A stretch of DNA of 64,000 bases from Dysosmobacter segnis (GTDB lineage: Bacteria; Bacillota; Clostridia; Oscillospirales; Oscillospiraceae), in assembly GCF_014297285.1 (NCBI RefSeq), contig NZ_JACOQI010000015.1:19497-83496 (forward strand), written 5' to 3'. This document shows positions 1 to 7,207 of this stretch, piece by piece. Below the pieces are notes generated by a model that made no database searches, was not told the origin of the DNA, and worked only from the letters and a program-made list of their open reading frames with translations. Position 1 is the first letter of the stretch, and the number at the start of each line of letters is the position of its first letter. The translations under genes and the position numbers were made by a program.

Positions 1-90
1 GTTCCTAAAAGTTCCTATTGACAAGTTCCAGTTCGCAGAATATAATGAGCCTAAAGTTCCAACCGAGTTCTATTAAGTTCCAATAAGTTC
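1..90 (+). repeat. Cluster of GTTC direct repeats over the promoter
   Basis: GTTC occurs at 1, 11, 25, 31, 56, 67, 77 and 87, mostly in the context AGTTCC or AGTTCT followed by A/T. Successive spacings are 10, 14, 6, 25, 11, 10 and 10 bases, so several copies lie on one face of the helix. An opposite-orientation GAAC is at 130-133. The array covers the promoter and the start of the leader. It is a plausible operator array for the adjacent XRE repressor. Confidence 0.55.
18..46 (+). promoter_or_regulatory. Consensus sigma-70 type promoter of the xre-immA operon
   Basis: TTGACA at 18-23 and TATAAT at 41-46 are separated by exactly 17 bases. Transcription would begin near 53, giving a leader of about 118 bases before the regulator start at 171. 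Several GTTC repeats overlap the -35 box and spacer, so regulation by the downstream XRE protein is likely but inferred. Confidence 0.75.
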
Positions 91-170
91 TAATAACAAA
101 ATAGCAGGTCAGGAAATGGTTTGTCAATAGAACTTTCAAAAACTTTCCAAACCTGCGAGAGGAGACGGTT

Positions 171-608
171 ATGAAGACGACTGGTGAAAAGATTCGAGAG
201 AGCCGCACGCATCTGGGCCTTACGCAAACAGAACTGGCCGATAAGATTGGTGTCACGCTGCGCACGATTACCAAATACGAAAAACAAGGTGTAATGCCTC
301 GCGGTGTAAATCTTCAGAGGTTGGCAGAGGTGCTGGGTGTTTCCACGGCATATCTAAGCAACGATGAGATCGTAGATCCCAACTATGGACTTGAAGAGGC
401 ACCATACATCGAGAGCGCAAGAGCAGCCTATGGCCGTAAAGGAGCAACTGATGTAGAGCAGCTGCTGACACAAACGCGTGCTCTCTTTGCTGGTGGAGAT
501 GTCCCTGAGCAGGATAAGGAGCTTTTCTTCCAAGCAGTCACTGAGGCGTATTTTGCTAATAAGCAGCGAGCCAGCGAGAAGTTCACCCGTAAAGACTACA
601 AAAAGTAA
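171..608 (+). CDS. XRE-family helix-turn-helix transcriptional regulator
   Basis: A 145-residue protein with an N-terminal Cro/C1-type helix-turn-helix at about residues 5-62 (GLTQTELADKIGVTLRTITKYEK) and a predicted helical C-terminal segment that may oligomerise. The ATG at 171 follows a GAGAGGAG ribosome binding site at normal spacing. Such repressors usually sit at the control end of prophages and ICEs. They are inactivated by ImmA-type proteases, and a matching protease gene follows here at 704. It probably represses its own promoter through the GTTC repeats upstream. The direct target sites are inferred, not shown. Confidence 0.85.
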   Translation: MKTTGEKIRESRTHLGLTQTELADKIGVTLRTITKYEKQGVMPRGVNLQRLAEVLGVSTAYLSNDEIVDPNYGLEEAPYIESARAAYGRKGATDVEQLLTQTRALFAGGDVPEQDKELFFQAVTEAYFANKQRASEKFTRKDYKK

Positions 609-703
609 GCAGGAATATTCTGAGTGTACGGATTTTTGGACAACCCTTGTGGTACTGTCAGGCTGTATAATAGAAAACTACTTTCTGAAGTGAGGCGAGT
701 GGA

Positions 704-1243
704 TTGCTGACGATGACGATTAGGCAGGAAGTAAGTCGATTGAAAATGAAATATCAGACAGATGACCCGTATGAGATCTGCGAGTATTTGGATATCCAGG
801 TGATGGATCGTCCAATGGGAAAGAGTCCCCGTTCCTGCAAGGGCTTTTTTCTGGTTTCTTCTCGGTGCAAACTGATTGTAATCAACAGTGATTTGCCCGA
901 CAGCATTCAACGGATCATCATTGCGCACGAGCTGGGGCATGCAGTCCTCCACAGCGATTCTGCCATTAACACCTTCCATGAGTTTGCGATGTTTGAGGAT
1001 ACAAATCGAATGGAGTATGAGGCAAATGTGTTTGCTGCGGAGTTCATGCTCAGCGATGACACCGTCTTAGAAGCGCTGGAGATGCAAATGGACTTTTATC
1101 AGACAGCGAAGTGTTTGTATGTGCCACCTGAGTTACTGGACTTCAAGCTACGGATTCTACAATGCCAAGGTGTAAGAATCATAGCTCCGTATATCGCGCA
1201 CGGGGATTTCCTCAAGCGAGATCTGGAGCAGCCGTTGAGTTAA
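704..1243 (+). CDS. ImmA/IrrE-family metallo-endopeptidase
   Basis: A 179-residue protein with the zinc-protease motif HELGH at residues 75-79 and a downstream acidic ligand region (EYEANVFAAEF) typical of the ImmA/IrrE (DUF955-type) family. In ICEBs1-like systems the family cleaves the XRE repressor after DNA damage or cell-cell signals and so induces excision; that role is inferred from gene order. The frame opens with TTG at 704; an ATG three codons later (713) is an equally plausible start. A weak TATAAT-like -10 box at 666-671 may give a second promoter. Confidence 0.8.
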   Translation: MLTMTIRQEVSRLKMKYQTDDPYEICEYLDIQVMDRPMGKSPRSCKGFFLVSSRCKLIVINSDLPDSIQRIIIAHELGHAVLHSDSAINTFHEFAMFEDTNRMEYEANVFAAEFMLSDDTVLEALEMQMDFYQTAKCLYVPPELLDFKLRILQCQGVRIIAPYIAHGDFLKRDLEQPLS

Positions 1244-1245
1244 GT

Positions 1246-1542
1246 ATGCTGCCAGGTGAGGCTTATAAGGTCTATGTGAGCGTTTTTGTAGAGCATCGTT
1301 CGGATGGGACAATGCTGCCTAGGGAAATCATCTGGGAGGATGGCCAGAAATATGAAATAGACCGCGTGATCGATATTCGCCCAGCCTATGCTGCAAAAGC
1401 CGGCGGGCAAGGCGATCGTTACACCATCCAAGTCAATGGTGCAAGAACATATCTCTATTTTGAACGATCCACCAATCTAACGGGTAATACGATAGGCCGT
1501 TGGTTTGTGGAACGAAAGGTGCCATTGAGGGATCTACTTTAG
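1246..1542 (+). CDS. Small hypothetical protein, 98 residues
   Basis: Start ATG at 1246 lies two bases after the protease stop codon, suggesting translational coupling. The frame extends further upstream but would then overlap the protease. The protein is mixed alpha/beta with many aromatic and charged residues and no signal peptide or membrane segment. I do not recognise a named domain. Its position between the protease and another unknown gene suggests it belongs to the regulatory start of the element. Confidence 0.6.
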   Translation: MLPGEAYKVYVSVFVEHRSDGTMLPREIIWEDGQKYEIDRVIDIRPAYAAKAGGQGDRYTIQVNGARTYLYFERSTNLTGNTIGRWFVERKVPLRDLL

Positions 1543-1580
1543 AGCCCATGACATTGGAGAAACTTGTGAGGAGGGAAAAA

Positions 1581-2093
1581 ATGTATAGCGCTGCTATCCA
1601 AAGATATTTCAATGAGCACATCCATCTGCCGTATTCCTTCTTCCAGCAGCCTCAGCGTTTTATCCGACATGCGCTCAAGAAGAAGGGTGCGTTCATGGCA
1701 ACCGCATACAACTATGTCGAGCCCAGCGAGGCTGACAATGAAGACATTATCGAGTATCTTGCTACAGACTTCGATGTCATGGCCGGCAACACGGCTGGCC
1801 GGCTCTGCATTTTAATGAAGCTTCCAGAGCCCACGATGCCTCTGCACTGTAAGATGATTGGTTGCTCCATCAAGCAGAATGGGAGCAATCCCATCTGGCG
1901 CACGATTGAGCTGACTGAGCAAGGGACTCTGCTCCTGTGTGGTTGGGGCGAAGGCCATACACATATGACGATTTGTGAGGTGGGCTCTGAGCCCGATCAA
2001 TTCATTCCTCGCTTAACGCAGGAACTGGCCACTGCTACGGCTTTTTGGTCTCATGTCACTGGTACAGGTTTCCCTGTGGCTGGACGACCTTGA
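1581..2093 (+). CDS. Hypothetical protein, 170 residues
   Basis: ATG at 1581 is preceded by GAGGAGGG at close spacing, which decides the start over two in-frame upstream ATGs. The sequence begins MYSAAIQRYF and has cysteines and histidines in its middle (MPLHCKMIGCSIK) and a GWGEGHTH segment, but no motif I can name. It is the last gene before a strong terminator, so genes 171-2093 probably form one transcription unit. Function unknown. Confidence 0.6.
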   Translation: MYSAAIQRYFNEHIHLPYSFFQQPQRFIRHALKKKGAFMATAYNYVEPSEADNEDIIEYLATDFDVMAGNTAGRLCILMKLPEPTMPLHCKMIGCSIKQNGSNPIWRTIELTEQGTLLLCGWGEGHTHMTICEVGSEPDQFIPRLTQELATATAFWSHVTGTGFPVAGRP

Positions 2094-2124
2094 TGAGATA
2101 TCCCAAAAAACTGAATGAAGACGG

Positions 2125-2162
2125 AAGGATCGATCTCTGTTGAATGGGATCGATCCTTTTTT
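2125..2162 (+). terminator. Rho-independent terminator after the xre-immA unit
   Basis: An 11-base-pair stem (2125-2135 with 2148-2158), 12-base loop, and a T tract. It closes the first operon. Confidence 0.85.
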
Positions 2163-2418
2163 GTCTGGAAAGCAGAATTAGGTATTCTGGCACGAGTAAA
2201 GCTCCAATGGTATTCTGACTCTGTACTTATTAGATTTCATCTCCGTTATGGAGCTTCATAAGCTGTGAGCCAACACATTCTGGCATTTCTGGGCGGACAA
2301 TTTGTTTCGCCGCTCTCTTTGCGCTTTGATTTGAATTTTCAGATCAGAGCGCTCCTTTTTTGTCCAAATTCCGCATTGCGGGTTTGAGAATTATTTATTT
2401 GAAAGGTGGAACAAGCAA
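2163..2418 (+). promoter_or_regulatory. Intergenic control region before the second operon
   Basis: No gene is seen here. GGTATTCTG is repeated at 2181 and 2209. An inverted pair AAGCTCCA (2199-2206) and TGGAGCTT (2249-2256) could form a stem or bind a dimeric regulator. No clean -35/-10 pair stands out. The stretch ends in the GAAAGGTGG ribosome binding site of the gene at 2419. Confidence 0.35.
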
Positions 2419-3570
2419 ATGATGGAAAGCAAAGTATTCGCGGACAACTTCAGTCGTAGCTTCAGCGAGTCGGGGGACTTCTTTCAGTTCCTCAGCGCTC
2501 GGCAGGCCCGCAGCAAGTGGATGACAGCTCCGTCCAAGGAACTCCGGTTTGAGCCGGTGGAACGGGGATCCACGCTCGGAAATCTGTATATGCAGATCTA
2601 CGACCACAACGGCGATGCAGATGTTCTGGAGGACACGATGGAGAATACCAGCCTCCTGTTGAAGGTGGATGGTAAGGACTACCCGGTCCGTTCCTGTGCT
2701 CTCAAGACCGTTCTGGAGCGTGCCCGCATCTCCGGTCATGCCCTCAACAAAGTCTCCAAAAGCGTATTCGCTGAGATTCTCAACTACTGCATGGGCGTTG
2801 CCTCCGGCGACAGCCTGATCAAAGTCGCAGATGAGAAGGTATCGGCAGTACACGGTGGAGATCCCAAGGACTACACGGTCATGGAGATGCTGCCCCTGTT
2901 CAAAGCGACCAATGACTTCCTCGATCGAGAGTATCCCGGCAATCGGTTCATGACCGCCCACTTCGATCACTCTATCGCAACCGCTATCTGGTGCCTGGAT
3001 GGCCAGGCAGACAAACTCCTTGATACATACCACCGGGAGATTGCCGCCAAAGGCCTGCGTGCCGACAAACTGGTTCCCGCACTGCGTTTCTCCACCTCCG
3101 ATGTCGGCATGAGTGGAGCGAACCTCTATCCGATCTTCCTGGCCGGCGCAGAGTCCCGGATTATCCCACTGGGATATCCCATCCGCACCGAGCACAAGAA
3201 CGGATCTGGCATGGAGTACTTCGAGGAGCAGCTTGGTTTGGTCTATGCGCAGTTCGAGAAAGCAGTCGATAAGCAGGTTCAGCTCATGAACATCGAGATC
3301 CGCTATCCCGTTACTACCTTAATGCGGGTGCTGAAGCGGATCAAGGCGCCCAAGAAGGCTTCCTATGAGGCGATGGACTACTTTATGGCCATTCACGGTG
3401 ATGCGCCCTGTACGGCGTATGACCTGTTCATGCAGATGAGCGATGTTATCTTCTCTGCCCAGTGTGACGGCGCATCCGGTATGCGCATTGCACAGCTTGA
3501 GGAGATCGTCAGCCGGGCGCTGAATGTGAACTGGCACGAGTATGATCACCCTGGCGACTTCAAGTGGTGA
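2419..3570 (+). CDS. Hypothetical protein, DUF932-like in appearance
   Basis: A 383-residue soluble protein without signal peptide or membrane segments. Internal stretches such as AVHGGDPKDYTVMEM and LRFSTSDVGMSGANLYPIF resemble proteins carried by clostridial plasmids and ICEs, some of which are annotated as DUF932-like; this is recognition by eye and is weak. It starts at ATG 2419 (an alternative ATG is one codon later). Its 3' end overlaps the methylase-like gene by 7 bases, so the two are probably co-translated. Biochemical role unknown. Confidence 0.6.
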   Translation: MMESKVFADNFSRSFSESGDFFQFLSARQARSKWMTAPSKELRFEPVERGSTLGNLYMQIYDHNGDADVLEDTMENTSLLLKVDGKDYPVRSCALKTVLERARISGHALNKVSKSVFAEILNYCMGVASGDSLIKVADEKVSAVHGGDPKDYTVMEMLPLFKATNDFLDREYPGNRFMTAHFDHSIATAIWCLDGQADKLLDTYHREIAAKGLRADKLVPALRFSTSDVGMSGANLYPIFLAGAESRIIPLGYPIRTEHKNGSGMEYFEEQLGLVYAQFEKAVDKQVQLMNIEIRYPVTTLMRVLKRIKAPKKASYEAMDYFMAIHGDAPCTAYDLFMQMSDVIFSAQCDGASGMRIAQLEEIVSRALNVNWHEYDHPGDFKW

Positions 3571-4364
3571 TTGCGATGGCCAAAGCTGTTTACTACCCGA
3601 AGGGTGAGAGGCAAAAGACCATCATCAAGCTTTTGAACTCTCTGGAAGGGCGCTATTCCAGGTGGGATATTTGGCAGGATTTCATTGTCCTGTCTGCCGT
3701 CAGCATTGCCAATGCTTTCGGTGGCCCATACAGAGAGCAACGCGAAGCGATGTATCTGGAGCGTAGCAAAAAATACTCAACCTCCGAGCTGGAAGTCTTA
3801 GCGCAGATGCTCGCCGAAGTTGTCGATGAGATGGAGCAAAATCCAGATCAGGATATGCTTGGCGAGCTGTTCATGGCATTGGGCCTTGCGAATGAGTGGA
3901 AGGGGCAGTTCTTTACACCCTATGACATCTGCAGAGCGATGGCAGCCATGAATCTGGGTGAGGATCTGAAAAGTCAGATAGAGGAAAAAGGCTGGGTATC
4001 TGTGAGTGATCCCGCCTGTGGGGCCGGCGCATTACTGCTTGCCTTCGCAAACGAGTGCAAAAGGAACCACATCAACTATCAGACTTCCGTTTTCTTTGTC
4101 GCGCAAGACATTGACTTCTTGGCGGGCTGCATGTGCTACATCCAGATGAGCCTACTCGGCTGTCCCGGCTATGTGGTCATTGACGATTCCATCCTCCATC
4201 CGGCGCAGAGCTACAATGAGGACGGACTTATCCCCAAGAACAGCCCCAATGTCTGGCTCACCCCGATGTATTTCAGGGATGTCTGGCATTGGCGGAGAAT
4301 TTTCGCACAGCTGGACCTAATTACTCAGACAAAGGAGAGAACGCATGGAAAACCTGACATGTAA
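3564..4364 (+). CDS. N6-adenine methylase-like protein lacking a clear catalytic motif
   Basis: The 266-residue protein resembles the start of type I/IIG adenine methylases. It has GQFFTPYDICRAM, then SDPACGAGALLLAF, the SAM-binding motif I (residues about 150-163), then a DID-type motif II (QDIDFLAG). The expected catalytic NPPY/F motif IV is not seen: the corresponding region reads NSPNVWLTPMYF. The protein stops soon afterwards and has no target-recognition domain. It may bind SAM or DNA without methylating, or be a degenerate methylase. GTG at 3564 or 3567 or ATG at 3576 could be the start. Confidence 0.7.
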   Translation: MVIAMAKAVYYPKGERQKTIIKLLNSLEGRYSRWDIWQDFIVLSAVSIANAFGGPYREQREAMYLERSKKYSTSELEVLAQMLAEVVDEMEQNPDQDMLGELFMALGLANEWKGQFFTPYDICRAMAAMNLGEDLKSQIEEKGWVSVSDPACGAGALLLAFANECKRNHINYQTSVFFVAQDIDFLAGCMCYIQMSLLGCPGYVVIDDSILHPAQSYNEDGLIPKNSPNVWLTPMYFRDVWHWRRIFAQLDLITQTKERTHGKPDM

Positions 4365-4908
4365 GGGACTGAGTGCCGCTCATCGGAGAATGCTGATCAA
4401 ATGCATTACCGAAGAGATTGGCAGCATTCCTGAACCGGTGGAAATCGAGTTCATGGAGCCCATTCGACGGAAACAGTATTCATCGCTATGGTACGGCGGC
4501 CAGATCGCTGCCATTCGGGTTCACGGTTGCGTTTTTGAGGTCCATGCATTAGGCGATGTCTACGCATGGCTCTATGACAAGAGCGACCGCAATCGCGAAC
4601 TGCTCTATGTGAAGGACAAGAACAACTCCGGCCGATTTGGATCGGATATCCAGCCTTATCTCAAGACTGACCGTGCTTTGGTAGCAGCAATCTGCAGGAA
4701 GCACAATCGGTATTGGATCGATATGGAGCATAACAACTGGTGGGAATGCTCTGTCTATACACCGGATGGAGTATTCCATGATTTGATGTGGGTGCTGGAT
4801 AGCGACCACATTTTCGCTGGAATCAGGGAGGTGTTCTGTCACATGGACGCAGTTCTGAAGGATCTCGGTGTCCCGGCGGGAAACGAGGGTTCGGAGGTGT
4901 CATCATGA
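4345..4908 (+). CDS. Hypothetical protein, 187 residues
   Basis: ATG at 4345 follows AAAGGAGAG and overlaps the end of the methylase-like gene by 20 bases. The protein is soluble, rich in tryptophan and acidic residues, and carries several Cys and His residues without a regular zinc-finger spacing. It overlaps the next gene by 4 bases (ATGA), so it is part of a coupled chain of small genes. No domain recognised. Confidence 0.65.
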   Translation: MENLTCKGLSAAHRRMLIKCITEEIGSIPEPVEIEFMEPIRRKQYSSLWYGGQIAAIRVHGCVFEVHALGDVYAWLYDKSDRNRELLYVKDKNNSGRFGSDIQPYLKTDRALVAAICRKHNRYWIDMEHNNWWECSVYTPDGVFHDLMWVLDSDHIFAGIREVFCHMDAVLKDLGVPAGNEGSEVSS

Positions 4909-5099
4909 GCAGTTTTCGAATTCCCTTGGTTTGGCAGATGTACGGGCATGTGGATGTAGAGGCTGATACCCTGGACGACGCTATCGAATACGCCTTGGGG
5001 CCGGATTGCCCGCTTCCTGAAGGCGAGTATGTAGATGACTCGATCCAGGTGGACGATCTGCTTTTGAACCAGGAGGCAACCCATGAAAGCCATCAATGA
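4905..5099 (+). CDS. Small acidic hypothetical protein, 64 residues
   Basis: The ATGA overlap with the upstream stop indicates translational coupling. The protein is acidic (EADTLDDAIEYALG; EYVDDSIQVDDLLL) and soluble. Similar short acidic proteins are common in clostridial integrative elements. DNA-mimic (anti-restriction) activity is a conceivable role, but nothing in the sequence proves it. Confidence 0.6.
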   Translation: MSSFRIPLVWQMYGHVDVEADTLDDAIEYALGPDCPLPEGEYVDDSIQVDDLLLNQEATHESHQ

Positions 5100-5337
5100 G
5101 CACTTTGAAGTTGGGCAGCAATACTATGCTCTCGTCAGTAAAGAGGTGTTGGTGGTGTCTGAAGTTTTGCAGCCTGGAATGTACCCGTCAGGCTCCGGAG
5201 GATACCATACGCTCCGGTCGCCGATGGTTCGGTTCAGAAGTGAGAAGACTGGCTTAGTGCATACCTGCAGCCTTGAGCTGGCCAAGCATCTGCTGCTTGC
5301 CAAGCGACAGACAGCAAAAGAAAAAGGGGTTGGTTGA
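5083..5337 (+). CDS. Small hypothetical protein, 84 residues
   Basis: It starts at ATG 5083 after an AGGAGGC site within the previous gene, overlapping it by 17 bases. The middle is glycine-rich (YPSGSGGYHTLRSPMV) and the C-terminus is basic. No membrane segment or named domain is visible. The tight overlap with both neighbours supports a real gene. Confidence 0.55.
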   Translation: MKAINEHFEVGQQYYALVSKEVLVVSEVLQPGMYPSGSGGYHTLRSPMVRFRSEKTGLVHTCSLELAKHLLLAKRQTAKEKGVG

Positions 5338-5339
5338 TC

Positions 5340-5600
5340 ATGAATAAGGCACGACGCTTCGTCATTGAGACTCCGCTTGGAAAGCTTGAGGTCTACGCCA
5401 AGCACGATAAGAGCGATTGTGCGGAAGACTATCCCGGCGTCTTTATCGACTTTGTACGCGAGGATGGCGCCACGGTCGTGCTGGCTTGTGTGGAGTATGA
5501 TCCGGACAAAGATTTGCTCCAGACAGTCGTCTATGGCGATTGCGCATCGGACGAGCCAACAGCGATTGTTGAACACTACAATACTGATTTTGAAGAATGA
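5340..5600 (+). CDS. Small hypothetical protein, 86 residues
   Basis: ATG at 5340 gives MNKARRFVIETP; an in-frame TTG two codons upstream is also possible. The predicted fold is mostly beta, with an acidic C-terminus (VVYGDCASDEPTAIVEHYN). It begins two bases after the previous stop and is followed 12 bases later by another gene with its own GAGGA site. Function unknown. Confidence 0.55.
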   Translation: MNKARRFVIETPLGKLEVYAKHDKSDCAEDYPGVFIDFVREDGATVVLACVEYDPDKDLLQTVVYGDCASDEPTAIVEHYNTDFEE

Positions 5601-5612
5601 GGAGGATCGATT

Positions 5613-6155
5613 ATGCCTAATTGGGCGTTTGGAACTGTTAAGGTGACTGGTACTCGCGAGGGTGTCAAGTCTTTTGTGGAGCGTTTCATCAGCAGCGATG
5701 ATCAATCAACTGTCCCCGGAAAGCGGTTTTTTGCCCGAAGCTTTTCCGAGCAGAAGCGAGAGCAGAGCGTCAAGGATGCCATGGAAGAATTCGAGGGGAA
5801 AGCAGATAACGAAACTGCTGAGCATTCCTTCCTCATCATGTTTGCCTGGTCTGTTTGGTCCTGCATGATTGATGGTTACCCCCAGCGAAATGATGCCGAG
5901 TGCATCACGCTGAGTGAGGCCTGTATGGAGGATCATGTAGCTGTTGAAATCCGCTCTACGGAGACCGGAATGTGCTTTGAGGAACATGTCACCTGCGACG
6001 AGGATGGCAATCTTAACCATGCTGAACGAGACCTGAGCCGCTGCAAGTGCCGCAACTGCGGTGAGATCAGCCTCTTCGGATCTTTTGAGGATCTGGACGA
6101 TGCTGAGTGCTCGGAATGCGGTGAATGTGGTTTCGACCGTTGTGAGGAGGAGTGA
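5613..6155 (+). CDS. Api92/DUF1281-like N-terminus with C-terminal zinc ribbon
   Basis: The 180-residue protein opens with MPNWAFGTVKVTGT, the signature of Api92-like (DUF1281-type) ferredoxin-fold proteins found on plasmids and phages. The C-terminal 40 residues contain CKCRNCG followed by CSECGECGFDRC, a probable treble-clef or zinc-ribbon module. A GAGGA site precedes the ATG. The family has no settled function; a role in element DNA metabolism is inferred from context. Confidence 0.65.
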   Translation: MPNWAFGTVKVTGTREGVKSFVERFISSDDQSTVPGKRFFARSFSEQKREQSVKDAMEEFEGKADNETAEHSFLIMFAWSVWSCMIDGYPQRNDAECITLSEACMEDHVAVEIRSTETGMCFEEHVTCDEDGNLNHAERDLSRCKCRNCGEISLFGSFEDLDDAECSECGECGFDRCEEE

Positions 6156-6158
6156 TTT

Positions 6159-7196
6159 ATGGCGCTGAATTTGAATTACACACCCAATAAGCTGGTCGAT
6201 ATCACCACCCTCACTGAGGATCAGTGGTTGGACTGGCGGCGCAAAGGGATTGGCGGCAGCGATGTAGCTGTCGCCCTTAATTCCTCTCCGTATCGCACGG
6301 CCAGAGAACTCTACTATGACAAGATCGGAGTGGTCATGGCAGATGAAGGCCCGGATAAGAGCATCACTTTCCAAATTGGGCATCTGCTCGAGGATGTGGT
6401 GGCTCAGATCTTCGCCAAGAAGACCGGCCTGTCTGTCTTTGAAGACCACTGGATGTACCAGCATCCTATTTTCCCGTTCCTGATTGCCGATGTAGACCGG
6501 TTCGTTATGCTTCCGGATGGTCGAAAGGCCATCCTCGAATGCAAAACCGCGCACTATGATATGCAGTTCAAGTGGGCGAATGGCTCTGTGCCACGCCATT
6601 ATGAGCTGCAGGTGCGACACTACATGGCCGTCATGAACATCGATGTCGCCTTTATCGCATGCCTGTTTTCCAACAATGAGAACGACTTCGTATGGCAGAA
6701 GATTGAGCGCGACCTCGATGAGGAGGAGAATACGATTATGGAGCTGGAGGCGTTCTGGCACAATCATGTTCTGGCTCGTGTGGAACCGCCTCTGGTAGAA
6801 AAGCCGGATGCAGTGCTGGAGTCCCTTCGTCGTTATTTCGGGCCGGCCGATAAGTCTGAGCCGAGTGTTGATTTGGACTGCAAGTTCCTTGGCAGCCTGA
6901 AAGAAATTCTGAACCTGAAGGAGGAAAAGAAGGTGATCGATGCGCAGTCCAAAGCATTGGAGACACGCATCAAGTCGCTCTACGCCCCCATTGTCGAGCA
7001 AATGGGGACTGCCTGTAAGGCGTCCTGTGAGCACGGCAGTGAGTGCTTCAGAGTAACCTACAATCCTCAATACAGGGAAGGGATCAACAAGGACAGGCTG
7101 TCAGCGCTGAGAGCCCAGTATCCGGAAATCTACGACGAGTTCGTCGATCAGACAGAATTGAGAATTTTCAAGGTGGTCAAGACGGCCATCGCATAA
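6159..7196 (+). CDS. YqaJ-type viral recombinase / lambda-exonuclease-like nuclease
   Basis: A 345-residue protein with the YqaJ hallmarks in order: WLDWRRKGIGGSDVA near residue 30, GHLLEDVVA (acidic residue), IADVDRFV (metal-binding Asp), ILECKTA (the E-x-K catalytic pair), and HYELQVRHYMAVM. These match the PD-(D/E)XK fold of phage double-strand exonucleases, which produce 3' single-stranded tails. The C-terminal third is coiled-coil-like (LKEEKKVIDAQSKALE). It starts 3 bases after the previous stop. Its partner is probably the annealing-like protein at 9485. Confidence 0.85.
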   Translation: MALNLNYTPNKLVDITTLTEDQWLDWRRKGIGGSDVAVALNSSPYRTARELYYDKIGVVMADEGPDKSITFQIGHLLEDVVAQIFAKKTGLSVFEDHWMYQHPIFPFLIADVDRFVMLPDGRKAILECKTAHYDMQFKWANGSVPRHYELQVRHYMAVMNIDVAFIACLFSNNENDFVWQKIERDLDEEENTIMELEAFWHNHVLARVEPPLVEKPDAVLESLRRYFGPADKSEPSVDLDCKFLGSLKEILNLKEEKKVIDAQSKALETRIKSLYAPIVEQMGTACKASCEHGSECFRVTYNPQYREGINKDRLSALRAQYPEIYDEFVDQTELRIFKVVKTAIA

Positions 7197-7207
7197 GGAG
7201 TGATCGA

